Shown in pieces: positions 8,350-15,890 of a stretch of 64,000 nt of DNA. Below the pieces are notes generated by a model. The model was not told the DNA's origin. It saw nothing but the letters and a program-made list of their open reading frames with translations, and did not search any database. Each line of letters begins with the position of its first letter. Position 1 is the first letter of the stretch. The position numbers and the translations under genes are program-made. This DNA is from DASVXQ01 sp040414855 (lineage in GTDB: Bacteria; Actinomycetota; CALGFH01): contig JBEDUQ010000292.1 in assembly GCA_040414855.1 (NCBI GenBank), positions 10,913 to 74,912 of the forward strand, in the 5' to 3' direction.

Positions 8350-9393
8350 GTGGACGTCGCGACCGCGCTGGACCGGTTGCCCAAGGTCGAACTGCACTGC
8401 CATGTCGAGGGCACTATGCGACCACGCACAGTGGTCGACTTGGCTCGCAAGAACGGCATCCCCCTGCCCACCAGCGACCCGACCGAGCTGTACCGCTACT
8501 CGAGCCTCGACACCTTCCTCGAGGTGTTCTGGTTGGTGCAGTCCACGCTCGGCGACCGGGGCGACTGGGCCAGACTCGCGTACGAGAGCGTGATCGACGG
8601 CGCCGCCCACGGGCTTGTCTACCGGGAGAGCTTCTTCACGCCGGCGCGCCACCTGGCGGCCGGCCAGGACCTGGCCGAGATCGTCGCCGGGCTCGCCGAC
8701 GGGCTCGCCCAGGCCGAGGACGAGACCGGCGCTCGGGTGATGCTGATCTGCGACATCGACCGCGCCTACGGCGCCGCCGCCGGGCTGGAGCTGATCCGCC
8801 GGCTGGTGGAGCTGCGCCGGGCCGGCGCGGCCGGGACCGAGCGGGTGCTCGGCATCGGCCTCGACTCGACCGAGCAGGGCGTCGACCCGGCCCAGTTCGC
8901 GGAGGCGTTCGAGCTGGCCGGGCGCGAGGGCCTGCGCCGCACCTCGCACCAGGGCGAGGAGACGCCGCCGAGCTACATCGAGGCCGGCCTCGACCTGCTC
9001 GGCTGCGAGCGGATCGACCACGGCCTGTCCAGCATCCAGGACATCGAGCTGACCAAGCGCCTGGCCGACCAGCGCATCCCGCTGACGGTCTGCCCCAACT
9101 CCAACGTGGTGATCGCCAACGCGGTCCCGCGGCTGGAGCTGCACCCCTACCGGCGGATGCGCGAGGCCGGCCTGCTGGCGACCCTGAACACCGACGATCC
9201 CGCCCTGACCGACCTCGACCTCGGGCGCGAGTACCACTCGGCGATGCGAGCCTTCGACTACGCCTGGGCCGACATGGTCCAGATCAGCCTCGACGGGGTC
9301 GAGGCGACCTGGCTCGACGGGACCGCCAAGCGCGAGCTGGCCGCCAAGGTTCAGCGCGAGGCCGCCGCCCTCGGCACCTCGATCCAGAGCTGA
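8350..9393 (+). CDS. add: Adenosine deaminase
   Basis: A 347-residue TIM-barrel metal-dependent deaminase. The Zn ligands are in LHCHVEG (His16, His18), and the catalytic Glu lies in TSHQGEE. ERIDHGLS supplies the active-site His, CPNSNV follows, and the Asp pair lies in TLNTDDPAL. It converts adenosine to inosine in purine salvage and breakdown. Related enzymes act on adenine or aminodeoxyfutalosine, so the nucleoside specificity is probable, not proven. The GTG start at 8350 has an excellent AAAGGAGGAG site. It faces the purine-degradation operon tail to tail; inosine would supply hypoxanthine to that pathway. Confidence 0.85.
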   Translation: MDVATALDRLPKVELHCHVEGTMRPRTVVDLARKNGIPLPTSDPTELYRYSSLDTFLEVFWLVQSTLGDRGDWARLAYESVIDGAAHGLVYRESFFTPARHLAAGQDLAEIVAGLADGLAQAEDETGARVMLICDIDRAYGAAAGLELIRRLVELRRAGAAGTERVLGIGLDSTEQGVDPAQFAEAFELAGREGLRRTSHQGEETPPSYIEAGLDLLGCERIDHGLSSIQDIELTKRLADQRIPLTVCPNSNVVIANAVPRLELHPYRRMREAGLLATLNTDDPALTDLDLGREYHSAMRAFDYAWADMVQISLDGVEATWLDGTAKRELAAKVQREAAALGTSIQS

Positions 9394-9398
9394 TAGGA

Positions 9399-9420
9399 GC
9401 GGGCCGCCCGGGACGCCCGC
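9399..9420. terminator. Hairpin between convergent add and xanthine dehydrogenase genes
   Basis: GCGGGC at 9399-9404 pairs with GCCCGC at 9415-9420. It lies just after the add stop, followed by short CGCCCCG repeats (about 9437-9460) before the stop of the molybdenum subunit. It could end transcription from both sides. Confidence 0.45.
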
Positions 9421-9468
9421 GGTAAAGGCCGCCGCCGCGCCCCGCGCCCCGCGCCCCGCCGCCGACCC

Positions 9469-11889
9469 TTACCGATGCAGGCCGGCGACCTCGTCGGGGC
9501 GGAGGGGGACGCGGGTGAGCGGGAGGCCGGTGGCGGCGCGGACGGCCGCGACGATCGCGGGCGTGGACGAGATCGTGGGCGGCTCGCCGATACCGCGGGC
9601 GCCGTAGGGCGAGTCGGGATGGCCGAGCTCCAGGACGTCCAGGCGCACGGGCGGCATGTCGAGCACGGTCGGGATCAGGTAGTCGGTGAACGAGGGGTTG
9701 CGCACCTGGCCGCCCTCGACCTGGACCTCCTCCATCAGCGCCAGCCCGAGCCCCTGCGCGATGCCGCCCTCGATCTGGCCCTCGACCGCCTGCGGGTTGA
9801 GGGCCCTGCCGACGTCCTGCGCGGTGGCCATCTCGACCACCTTGATCAGGCCGAGCTCGGTGTCGACGTCGACCACCGCGCGATGGGCCGCGAACGCGAA
9901 GGCGACGTGCGCGTCGCCCTGCCCGGTCTCGGGGTCGAGCGGGTAGGTCGGCCGGTGCCGGTAGGTGCGGGTCTCCTCGACCGCGGTGGCGCCGAGCAGC
10001 TCGGCGACCGCGACCAGCCGCTCGCCCTCCGCCACGCTGACCACCGCGCCATCCAGCAGCGCGAGGCCGTCGGGATCGCGGCCCAGCGCGTCGGCGGCCA
10101 GCCGCAGGACGGCGGCCCGGACGGACTGGCAGGCGGAGCGCACGGCGCCGCCGGTCATCCAGGTCTGCCGCGACGCGGACGACGACCCGGCGGAGTCGAC
10201 GGCGGTGTCGGCGGGCAGTACCACCACCCGCTCGATGCCCAGCTCGGTCCGCGCGATCTGGGCCTGGAGGGTCACCAGACCCTGACCGACCTCGACCGCG
10301 GCGGTGTGCACCTCGACCACCGGCTCCCCAGCCGCCACCGAGACGCGGACGCGCGCGGTGGCCGGGTCGTCGTAGCCCTCGGAGTAGGCCAGGTTCTTGT
10401 AGCCGACCGCGTAGCCGACGCCGCGCCGCACGCCCTCGCCGTGGGTGGTGTTGGCGACCCCGCCGGGCAGCTCGCGGAGGTCCGCGGGCGCGCCGGCCGG
10501 GGGCGGCAACGGCATCGCGCGCACCCGGCGGAGCAGCTCGGCGACCGGCGCGGCGCCCTCGACGCGCTGGCCGGTCGGCAGCGCGGTGCCGGTGTCCATG
10601 GCGTTGCGGAGCCGCAGCTCGACCGGGTCCATGCCCAGCTCGGCGGCGAGCCGGTCCATCTGCGACTCGTAGGCGAAGCAGACCTGCACCGCGCCGAAGC
10701 CGCGCATCGCCCCGCACGGTGGGTTGTCGGTGTAGACGACGTAGGAGTCGATGCTGGCGTTGGGGACCCGGTAGGGCCCGACAGCGAAGCAGGCGGCATT
10801 GGAGCAGACCGCGGTCGAGCTTGACGCGTAGGCGCCGCCGTCGAGCACGATGCGGGCGCGGACGTAGACGAGCCGGCCGTCGCGGGTTGCGCCGTGCTCG
10901 TAGCTGAGCCGCGCCGGGTGGCGGTGGACGTGGCCGAAGAACGACTCCTGCCGCGAGTACAGCATCTTGACCGGCCTGCCGGTGCGCAGCGCGAGCATGC
11001 ACGCGTGGATCTGCACCGACAGGTCCTCGCGGGCGCCGAAGGCGCCGCCGACGCCGGCCAGGGTCAGCCGCACCCGCTCCGGCGGAAGGCCGAGGCTGGA
11101 CGCCACCTGGTCCCGGTCGACGTGGAGCCACTGGGTGGCGACGTACAGGTCGACGCCGCCCTCGCCGTCCGGGATCGCCAGGCCCGACTCCGGCCCGAGG
11201 AAGGCCTGGTCCTGCATGCCGACCTCGTAGTCGCCGCGCACCACGACTTCGGCGGTCGCGGACGGATCGCCGTGGCGGATCCGCACGTGGCGGAGCAGGT
11301 TGCCGTCCGGGTGCAGCCGCGGCGCGTCCTTGGCCATGGCCGCCTCGGCGTTGGTCAGCGGCTCCAGCACCTCGTAGTCGACGGCGACCCGCTCGGCGGC
11401 TCGGCGCGCGGTCTCAGGATGGTCGGCGGCGACCAGCGCGACCGCCTCACCCTGGTAGCGGACATCCGGGAAGGCGAGCACCGGCTGGTCGAGGACCTCC
11501 AGCCCGTAGGTCGGGCGGCCGGGCACGTCCTCGTGGGTCAGCACGACCAGCACACCCGGCGTGGCCAGGGCCTCGCCGATGCCGATGGAGCGGATCCGCG
11601 CCCGCGGGTGCGGGCTGCGGACGGTCGCGCCCCACAGCATCCCCTCGGTCCACAGGTCGGAGGAATAGGCGAAGTCGCCGCTGACCTTGAGGGTCCCGTC
11701 CGGCCGCGGCGCGCTCTGGAACAACCGGCCGCCGGGCGGCGCCTGGACCGGCGGATGCTGCCTGGTCGGCAGCGCCGAGCGCGGCGACGGCGGCGCCGAC
11801 CCCCGCGACGGCCGCGCCGACCCCATCGACGGCAGCGCCGAGCGCGGAGACAGCGGCGCCGACCCCGGCGACCGCCGCGGCGGTGTCAC
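9469..11889 (-). CDS. Xanthine dehydrogenase, molybdenum-binding subunit
   Basis: An 806-residue molybdopterin subunit of the xanthine oxidase family. The small domain begins near KVSGDFAYSSDLW, GVGGAFGAREDLSVQ is a cofactor loop, CGAMRGFGAVQVCFAYES is the second, and the catalytic Glu lies in GARGIGEPPTISSTP. It should oxidise hypoxanthine/xanthine to urate with the FAD and Fe-S subunits encoded upstream. It starts with GTG at 11889, overlapping the stop of the 8-oxoguanine deaminase gene (GTGA). The first 45 residues are a Ser/Pro/Arg repeat of 21-residue period not seen in the family. The true start could be an internal ATG at 11826, though that also lies in the repeat. Confidence 0.85.
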   Translation of the reverse strand: MTPPRRSPGSAPLSPRSALPSMGSARPSRGSAPPSPRSALPTRQHPPVQAPPGGRLFQSAPRPDGTLKVSGDFAYSSDLWTEGMLWGATVRSPHPRARIRSIGIGEALATPGVLVVLTHEDVPGRPTYGLEVLDQPVLAFPDVRYQGEAVALVAADHPETARRAAERVAVDYEVLEPLTNAEAAMAKDAPRLHPDGNLLRHVRIRHGDPSATAEVVVRGDYEVGMQDQAFLGPESGLAIPDGEGGVDLYVATQWLHVDRDQVASSLGLPPERVRLTLAGVGGAFGAREDLSVQIHACMLALRTGRPVKMLYSRQESFFGHVHRHPARLSYEHGATRDGRLVYVRARIVLDGGAYASSSTAVCSNAACFAVGPYRVPNASIDSYVVYTDNPPCGAMRGFGAVQVCFAYESQMDRLAAELGMDPVELRLRNAMDTGTALPTGQRVEGAAPVAELLRRVRAMPLPPPAGAPADLRELPGGVANTTHGEGVRRGVGYAVGYKNLAYSEGYDDPATARVRVSVAAGEPVVEVHTAAVEVGQGLVTLQAQIARTELGIERVVVLPADTAVDSAGSSSASRQTWMTGGAVRSACQSVRAAVLRLAADALGRDPDGLALLDGAVVSVAEGERLVAVAELLGATAVEETRTYRHRPTYPLDPETGQGDAHVAFAFAAHRAVVDVDTELGLIKVVEMATAQDVGRALNPQAVEGQIEGGIAQGLGLALMEEVQVEGGQVRNPSFTDYLIPTVLDMPPVRLDVLELGHPDSPYGARGIGEPPTISSTPAIVAAVRAATGLPLTRVPLRPDEVAGLHR
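11764..11865. repeat. 63-bp-period repeat at the start of the molybdenum subunit
   Basis: On the minus strand the codons for GSAPLSPRSALPS recur 63 bp later as GSAPPSPRSALPT. The repeat begins about 20 nt downstream of the preceding gene's stop codon and is translated as an N-terminal extension of the molybdenum subunit. Confidence 0.7.
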
Positions 11890-13262
11890 CGGCCGGCCTC
11901 GGCGAGCCCGAGCAGGCGGCGGCTGGCGGCGCGGGCGGCGCGCGCGATCTCCTCCTCCGAGGCGGTCCGCAGCTCACCGTCCTCGACCACCACCCGTCCG
12001 TTCACCAGCAGCAGCCCGACCGTGGCCGGCGGCCCCAGCACCAGCGCGGCGACCGGGTCGGCGATGTCGGCGTGGCCGGCGCCGTCGAGGCGCCAGAGGG
12101 CGACGTCCGCGAGCTTGCCCACCTCGAGGCTGCCCAGCTCGTCCTCGCGCCCGAGGCACCTGGCGCCGCCGATGGTCCCGAGCGCGAGCGCCTGCCTGGC
12201 GGTCAGCGCGGCAGGGCCGCCGCGGATGCGGGCGACCAGCAGCGCCTGACGCATCTCCGGACCGAGCTGACCGGCCTCGTTCGAGGCGGCCCCGTCGACG
12301 CCGAGCCCGACCGGCACGCCCGCGGCGATCAGGTCGGTCACCGGCGCGATGCCGGTGCCGAGCCGGCCGTTGGAGCTTGGACAGTGCGCCACCGCGGTGC
12401 CGGTCTCGCCGAGGCGGCGGACAGCGGCCGGCTCCAGGTGCACGCAGTGCGCGAGCCAGACGTCGTCGCCCAGCCAGCCGAGCCCGTCGAGGTACTCGGC
12501 CGGCGAGCAGTTGAAGCGCTCACGGCAGAAGCGCTCCTCGTCGAGCGTCTCGGCCAGGTGGGTGTGCATCCGGACGCCACGCTCGCGGGCCAGCGCCGCC
12601 GAAGAGGCCATCAGCTCGCCGCTCACCGTGAACGGCGAGCACGGCGCCACCACGATGCGCAGCATCGAGCCGGGCGAAGGGTCGTGCCAGCGGTCGATCG
12701 CGTCCTGGGTGGCCGCCATCACCGTGTCGACGTCCTCGACCACCTCGTCCGGCGGCAGGCCGCCGTCGGACTTGCCTAGGTCCATCGAGCCACGGGCAGG
12801 ATGGAAGCGGATGCCCAGCCCCGCGGCCGCCTCGATCTCCGCGCCGAGCAGGTCCCCGGCTGTCTCCATTGGCGGGAACAGGTAGTGGTGGTCGAACGCG
12901 GTCGAGCAGCCCGAGGTGAGCAGCGCGGCCAGCGAGGCCCGCGCGGCGGCCGCCTCCAGCTCGGTGTCGAGCTTGGCCCAGATCGGGTACAGCTCGGTGA
13001 GCCACTCGAACAGCGTGCCCTGCTGGGCGAGCCCGCGGGTGATCCACTGGTAGAGATGGTGGTGGCAGTTGATCAGCCCTGGGGTGGCCAGACAGCCGGC
13101 CGCGTCGATGCGCCTGGCGTCCGCGATCCCGTCCAGGTCGCTCGGCGCCGGACCGGCGCCCAGCGCGACGATCCGCTCGCCGTCGACGACCAGGTGCCCG
13201 CTGGCGTGCTCGCTGCCCGCATCGTCCACGGTCGCGATCGCGCAGTTCTCGATGACGATCAT
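11886..13262 (-). CDS. 8-oxoguanine deaminase (amidohydrolase, TRZ/ATZ type)
   Basis: A 458-residue amidohydrolase. It contains INCHHHLYQWITRG (metal His pair), HTHLAETLDEE, WLAHCVH, CPSSNGRLG and LGVDGAASNE, the arrangement of 8-oxoguanine deaminases within COG0402. These convert 8-oxoguanine to urate. The tail is typical: GKLADVALWRLDG. The ATG at 13262 overlaps the stop of the Fe-S subunit gene (ATGA), which fixes the start. Sitting between xanthine dehydrogenase subunit genes and upstream of urate oxidase's product pool, it offers a second route into urate. A guanine deaminase assignment is the main alternative. Confidence 0.8.
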   Translation of the reverse strand: MIVIENCAIATVDDAGSEHASGHLVVDGERIVALGAGPAPSDLDGIADARRIDAAGCLATPGLINCHHHLYQWITRGLAQQGTLFEWLTELYPIWAKLDTELEAAAARASLAALLTSGCSTAFDHHYLFPPMETAGDLLGAEIEAAAGLGIRFHPARGSMDLGKSDGGLPPDEVVEDVDTVMAATQDAIDRWHDPSPGSMLRIVVAPCSPFTVSGELMASSAALARERGVRMHTHLAETLDEERFCRERFNCSPAEYLDGLGWLGDDVWLAHCVHLEPAAVRRLGETGTAVAHCPSSNGRLGTGIAPVTDLIAAGVPVGLGVDGAASNEAGQLGPEMRQALLVARIRGGPAALTARQALALGTIGGARCLGREDELGSLEVGKLADVALWRLDGAGHADIADPVAALVLGPPATVGLLLVNGRVVVEDGELRTASEEEIARAARAASRRLLGLAEAGR

Positions 13263-13756
13263 GCGCCGCCTCCCGAGCCGGCCGCCGCCATCCGCGCTGC
13301 CGCGAGCCGGACGGCGTCGAGGATCTTCTGGTACCCGGTGCAGCGGCAGAGGTTGCCGGCGAGCGCCTCGCGGATGCGCGCGTCGCTCGGGCTCGGCTCG
13401 CCGCGCAGCAGGTCGTGGGTCGCGACCACCAGCCCTGGCGTGCAGAAGCCGCACTGGACCGCTCCGGCCTCGACGAACGCCGCCTGCACCGGGTGCAGCC
13501 CGTCGCCGCCGGCCAAGCCGGCCAGACCCTCGACGGTCACGACCTCACGGCCCTCGGCCTGGCCGGCGAGCACCAGGCAGGCGCAGACCAGCTCGCCATC
13601 GAGGTAGACCGAGCAGGAGCCGCACTCGCCCTGCTCGCAGGCGTTCTTGGAGCCGAGCAGCCCGAGCCGCTCGCGGAGGACGTAGAGCAGGCTCTCGCCC
13701 TCCCAGACGTCCTCGGCCGTACGGGGTTGCCCGTTCACGGTGCAGGCGACGCGCAT
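13259..13756 (-). CDS. Xanthine dehydrogenase, [2Fe-2S] subunit
   Basis: A 165-residue subunit with the two clusters of the family. The plant-ferredoxin-type site is NACEQGECGSCSVYLDGE plus a downstream Cys (LVCACLVLAG), and the C-terminal site is QCGFCTPGLV ... LCRCTGYQKILD. It passes electrons from the molybdenum centre to FAD. It begins at ATG 13756, one base after the stop of the FAD subunit gene, and its stop overlaps the deaminase start. The length matches the usual 150-170 residues. Confidence 0.9.
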   Translation of the reverse strand: MRVACTVNGQPRTAEDVWEGESLLYVLRERLGLLGSKNACEQGECGSCSVYLDGELVCACLVLAGQAEGREVVTVEGLAGLAGGDGLHPVQAAFVEAGAVQCGFCTPGLVVATHDLLRGEPSPSDARIREALAGNLCRCTGYQKILDAVRLAAARMAAAGSGGGA

Positions 13757-13757
13757 C

Positions 13758-14672
13758 TCATCCCCTCCCGTCGTGGCGGTCGTGGCGGTAGTGGCCCCAC
13801 ACCCACCCGAGCGCCCGCCGCGCCAGCACGGAGAGCGCGTGGAGCCGGTACGCCGCGGTGCCGCGGACGTCGTCGATCGGGCGCGCGGCCGCGGCCACCA
13901 GCTCGCCGAAGCGCGCCACCGCCGGCTCGCCGAGCCGCCCGCGCGACTCCCACAGGCCCTCGGAGTCGAGCACGCCCTCGAGGAAGCGCTCGGCGTCGGG
14001 GGCCGGCAGCGGCGTCGGTCCGGCGGAGCCGATCCCGGTGCCGACCCGCCGGTGCTCCGGGTCGAGGCTGAGCGCCAGCGAGCAGACCGCGATCACCATG
14101 GCGTTGCGGGTGCCGACCTTGGCGAACTGCTGCGGCCCGGCCGCCACCGGCAGGTGGACCGCGGCGATCAGCTCGTCCGGCTCGATCACGCTGCGCTTGG
14201 GACCTCTAAAGAACTCGCCGACCGGGACCCGCCGCGAGCCCCTCAGCGAGCCCAGCTCGACCTCGGCACCGACCGCCAGCAGCGGCGGCAGCGCGTCGCC
14301 CGCCGGCGAGGCGGAGCCGAGGTTGCCGCCGATCGTGCCCCGGTTGCGGATCTGCGGGGAGCCGACCGTGCGCGACGCGATCGCCAGCCCAGGCGCCAGC
14401 TCGCCGAGGCCGTCGACCGCCTGGGTGTAGGTGAGCCGCGCGCCGAGCCGCAGCCGGTCGCCGTCGCGCTGGTAGCCGAGCAGCTCGGGCACCCTGCCGA
14501 TGTCGATGATCGCCGCCGGGCGGCCGCGGTCGAAGTTGAGGTCGACCATCACGTCGGTGCCGCCGGCGATCGGCAGCGCCTCCGGCGTGGACGCCTTGGC
14601 CTCCAGCGCCTCCGCCCAGCTCGACGGCTGGAGGAACTCGATCCGCGCTGGCGCGGGCGGCCGGCCGCTCAT
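13758..14672 (-). CDS. Xanthine dehydrogenase, FAD-binding subunit
   Basis: A 304-residue medium subunit. The FAD-binding segments are LPIAGGTDVMVDLNFDRGRP and RNRGTIGGNLGSASPAGDALP, followed by the C-terminal CO-dehydrogenase flavoprotein domain. It receives electrons from the Fe-S subunit and reduces NAD or another acceptor. It starts 7 nt after the urate oxidase stop and ends one base before the Fe-S subunit start, so the operon is tightly packed. Length is normal for the family. Confidence 0.9.
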   Translation of the reverse strand: MSGRPPAPARIEFLQPSSWAEALEAKASTPEALPIAGGTDVMVDLNFDRGRPAAIIDIGRVPELLGYQRDGDRLRLGARLTYTQAVDGLGELAPGLAIASRTVGSPQIRNRGTIGGNLGSASPAGDALPPLLAVGAEVELGSLRGSRRVPVGEFFRGPKRSVIEPDELIAAVHLPVAAGPQQFAKVGTRNAMVIAVCSLALSLDPEHRRVGTGIGSAGPTPLPAPDAERFLEGVLDSEGLWESRGRLGEPAVARFGELVAAAARPIDDVRGTAAYRLHALSVLARRALGWVWGHYRHDRHDGRG

Positions 14673-14679
14673 CGGACCG

Positions 14680-15549
14680 TCAGCCCCAGGCCCTGCCGGC
14701 CGGCGAGGCGCCGGGCCGGACCACCGTCCCCTCGATCACGCCAAAGGGCCGGTCGGTGGCGACGAACACCCCGCCGTCGTTGCGCTTGCCGTAGGGCTCC
14801 AGGTCCACCAGCAGGTGGTGGCGGTTGGGCATCGCCATCCGGACCTCCTCGACCTCCGGGCAGGCGCGCAGCAGCGCCTCGCCCATCGCGTAGAGCGTGT
14901 GCTGGAGCGAGTTGCTGTCGTCGTGGGTGGCGAAGGTCTCCAGCAGCGCTCCGCGGGCCCGCTCGAAGCCGTCGCACCAGTCGACGGAGGTGCCGCGGTA
15001 GCGCCAGCGCGCGGTGACCTCGGTCGCGAGGATGCGCTCGGCGGCGTCCTCCAGGGTGGTGAAGCCGTCGCGCAGGAACCCCTCGAAGGCGGAGCCGGCG
15101 GTCTTGAGCACCACCAGGCCGGTCACGCCGGCGACCACCCACTCCTCGGTCTCGTGCCTGGTCACCGTGGCCGTCCGCCTGCCGCCGCCCGCGGAGGCGA
15201 AGGCGTGGTCGTGCTCGGCGCCGCCAACCTGGATGCGCGCCCACGGCTCGGCGACCAGCTCGACCGCCGCGAGGCTGGCGGAGGGAACCGTGTGGATGAA
15301 GTGGGCGGCCAGCCGCAGGCCGAACGCCTCCGGCTCGCCGACCGGCCCGTCGGCCGCCAGCGCGTAGACGGTGCCGCGCATGGTGTCGGTCGGCAGCACC
15401 TTGGCGTTGTCGCCGGACACGTAGGCGGTGTCGAAGTCGCCCTCCAGCCGCACGTCGATGGTGAGGTCGACCAGCTCGTGCCGCGGCGTCGAGCGGTCCA
15501 CCCGGACCAGACGGATCCCGGATTTGCCGTAGCGGTTGGCGCCCAGCAC
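14680..15549 (-). CDS. Urate oxidase (uricase)
   Basis: A 289-residue cofactor-free uricase with two tandem tunnelling-fold domains. It has the catalytic Lys/Thr segment (KVLPTDTMRGTVYAL), a domain-one His motif (AHFIHTVPSASLAAVELVAEPW), SLQHTLYAMGEALL and MAMPNRHHLLVDL. It oxidises urate with O2 to 5-hydroxyisourate and H2O2. It lies 2 nt downstream of the HIU hydrolase gene, whose product uses the unstable 5-hydroxyisourate. No catalase gene is close by. Confidence 0.9.
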   Translation of the reverse strand: MLGANRYGKSGIRLVRVDRSTPRHELVDLTIDVRLEGDFDTAYVSGDNAKVLPTDTMRGTVYALAADGPVGEPEAFGLRLAAHFIHTVPSASLAAVELVAEPWARIQVGGAEHDHAFASAGGGRRTATVTRHETEEWVVAGVTGLVVLKTAGSAFEGFLRDGFTTLEDAAERILATEVTARWRYRGTSVDWCDGFERARGALLETFATHDDSNSLQHTLYAMGEALLRACPEVEEVRMAMPNRHHLLVDLEPYGKRNDGGVFVATDRPFGVIEGTVVRPGASPAGRAWG

Positions 15550-15551
15550 GG

Positions 15552-15890
15552 TCAGCTCCCCCGGTAGGTCGAGTAGCCGAACGGGCTGAGCAGCAACGGC
15601 ACGTGGAAGTGCTCGGTGGGGTCGGTCACCTCGAACGCCACGCTCACCTCTGGATAGAACGTCGCCAGGCCACGGGCGGCGAACCAGGCGCCGGTCTCGA
15701 ACACCAGCCGGTGGGTGCCGGCGAGCAGCCCCCCCGCGGGGACCAGCCCCTCCAGGCGCCCGTTCTCGCCGGTCGTGCCGTCGCCGAGCCGCCGCCAGCC
15801 AGCTTGGCGGTCGAGCGCGTCCAGCGCCACCCGCACGCCGGCGGCGGGGCGCCCCGCGCTGGTGTCGAGGACATGCGTGGTCACGCTCAT
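15552..15890 (-). CDS. uraH: 5-hydroxyisourate hydrolase (transthyretin-like)
   Basis: A 112-residue transthyretin-like protein. It starts TTHVLDTSAGRPAAGV (first active-site His), has HFHVPLLLSPFGYS near the end, and closes with the diagnostic tetrapeptide YRGS. It hydrolyses 5-hydroxyisourate to OHCU. Its ATG overlaps the stop of the allantoicase/OHCU decarboxylase fusion (ATGA), so the enzymes for consecutive steps are translationally coupled. Length is exactly that of bacterial HIU hydrolases. Confidence 0.93.
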   Translation of the reverse strand: MSVTTHVLDTSAGRPAAGVRVALDALDRQAGWRRLGDGTTGENGRLEGLVPAGGLLAGTHRLVFETGAWFAARGLATFYPEVSVAFEVTDPTEHFHVPLLLSPFGYSTYRGS

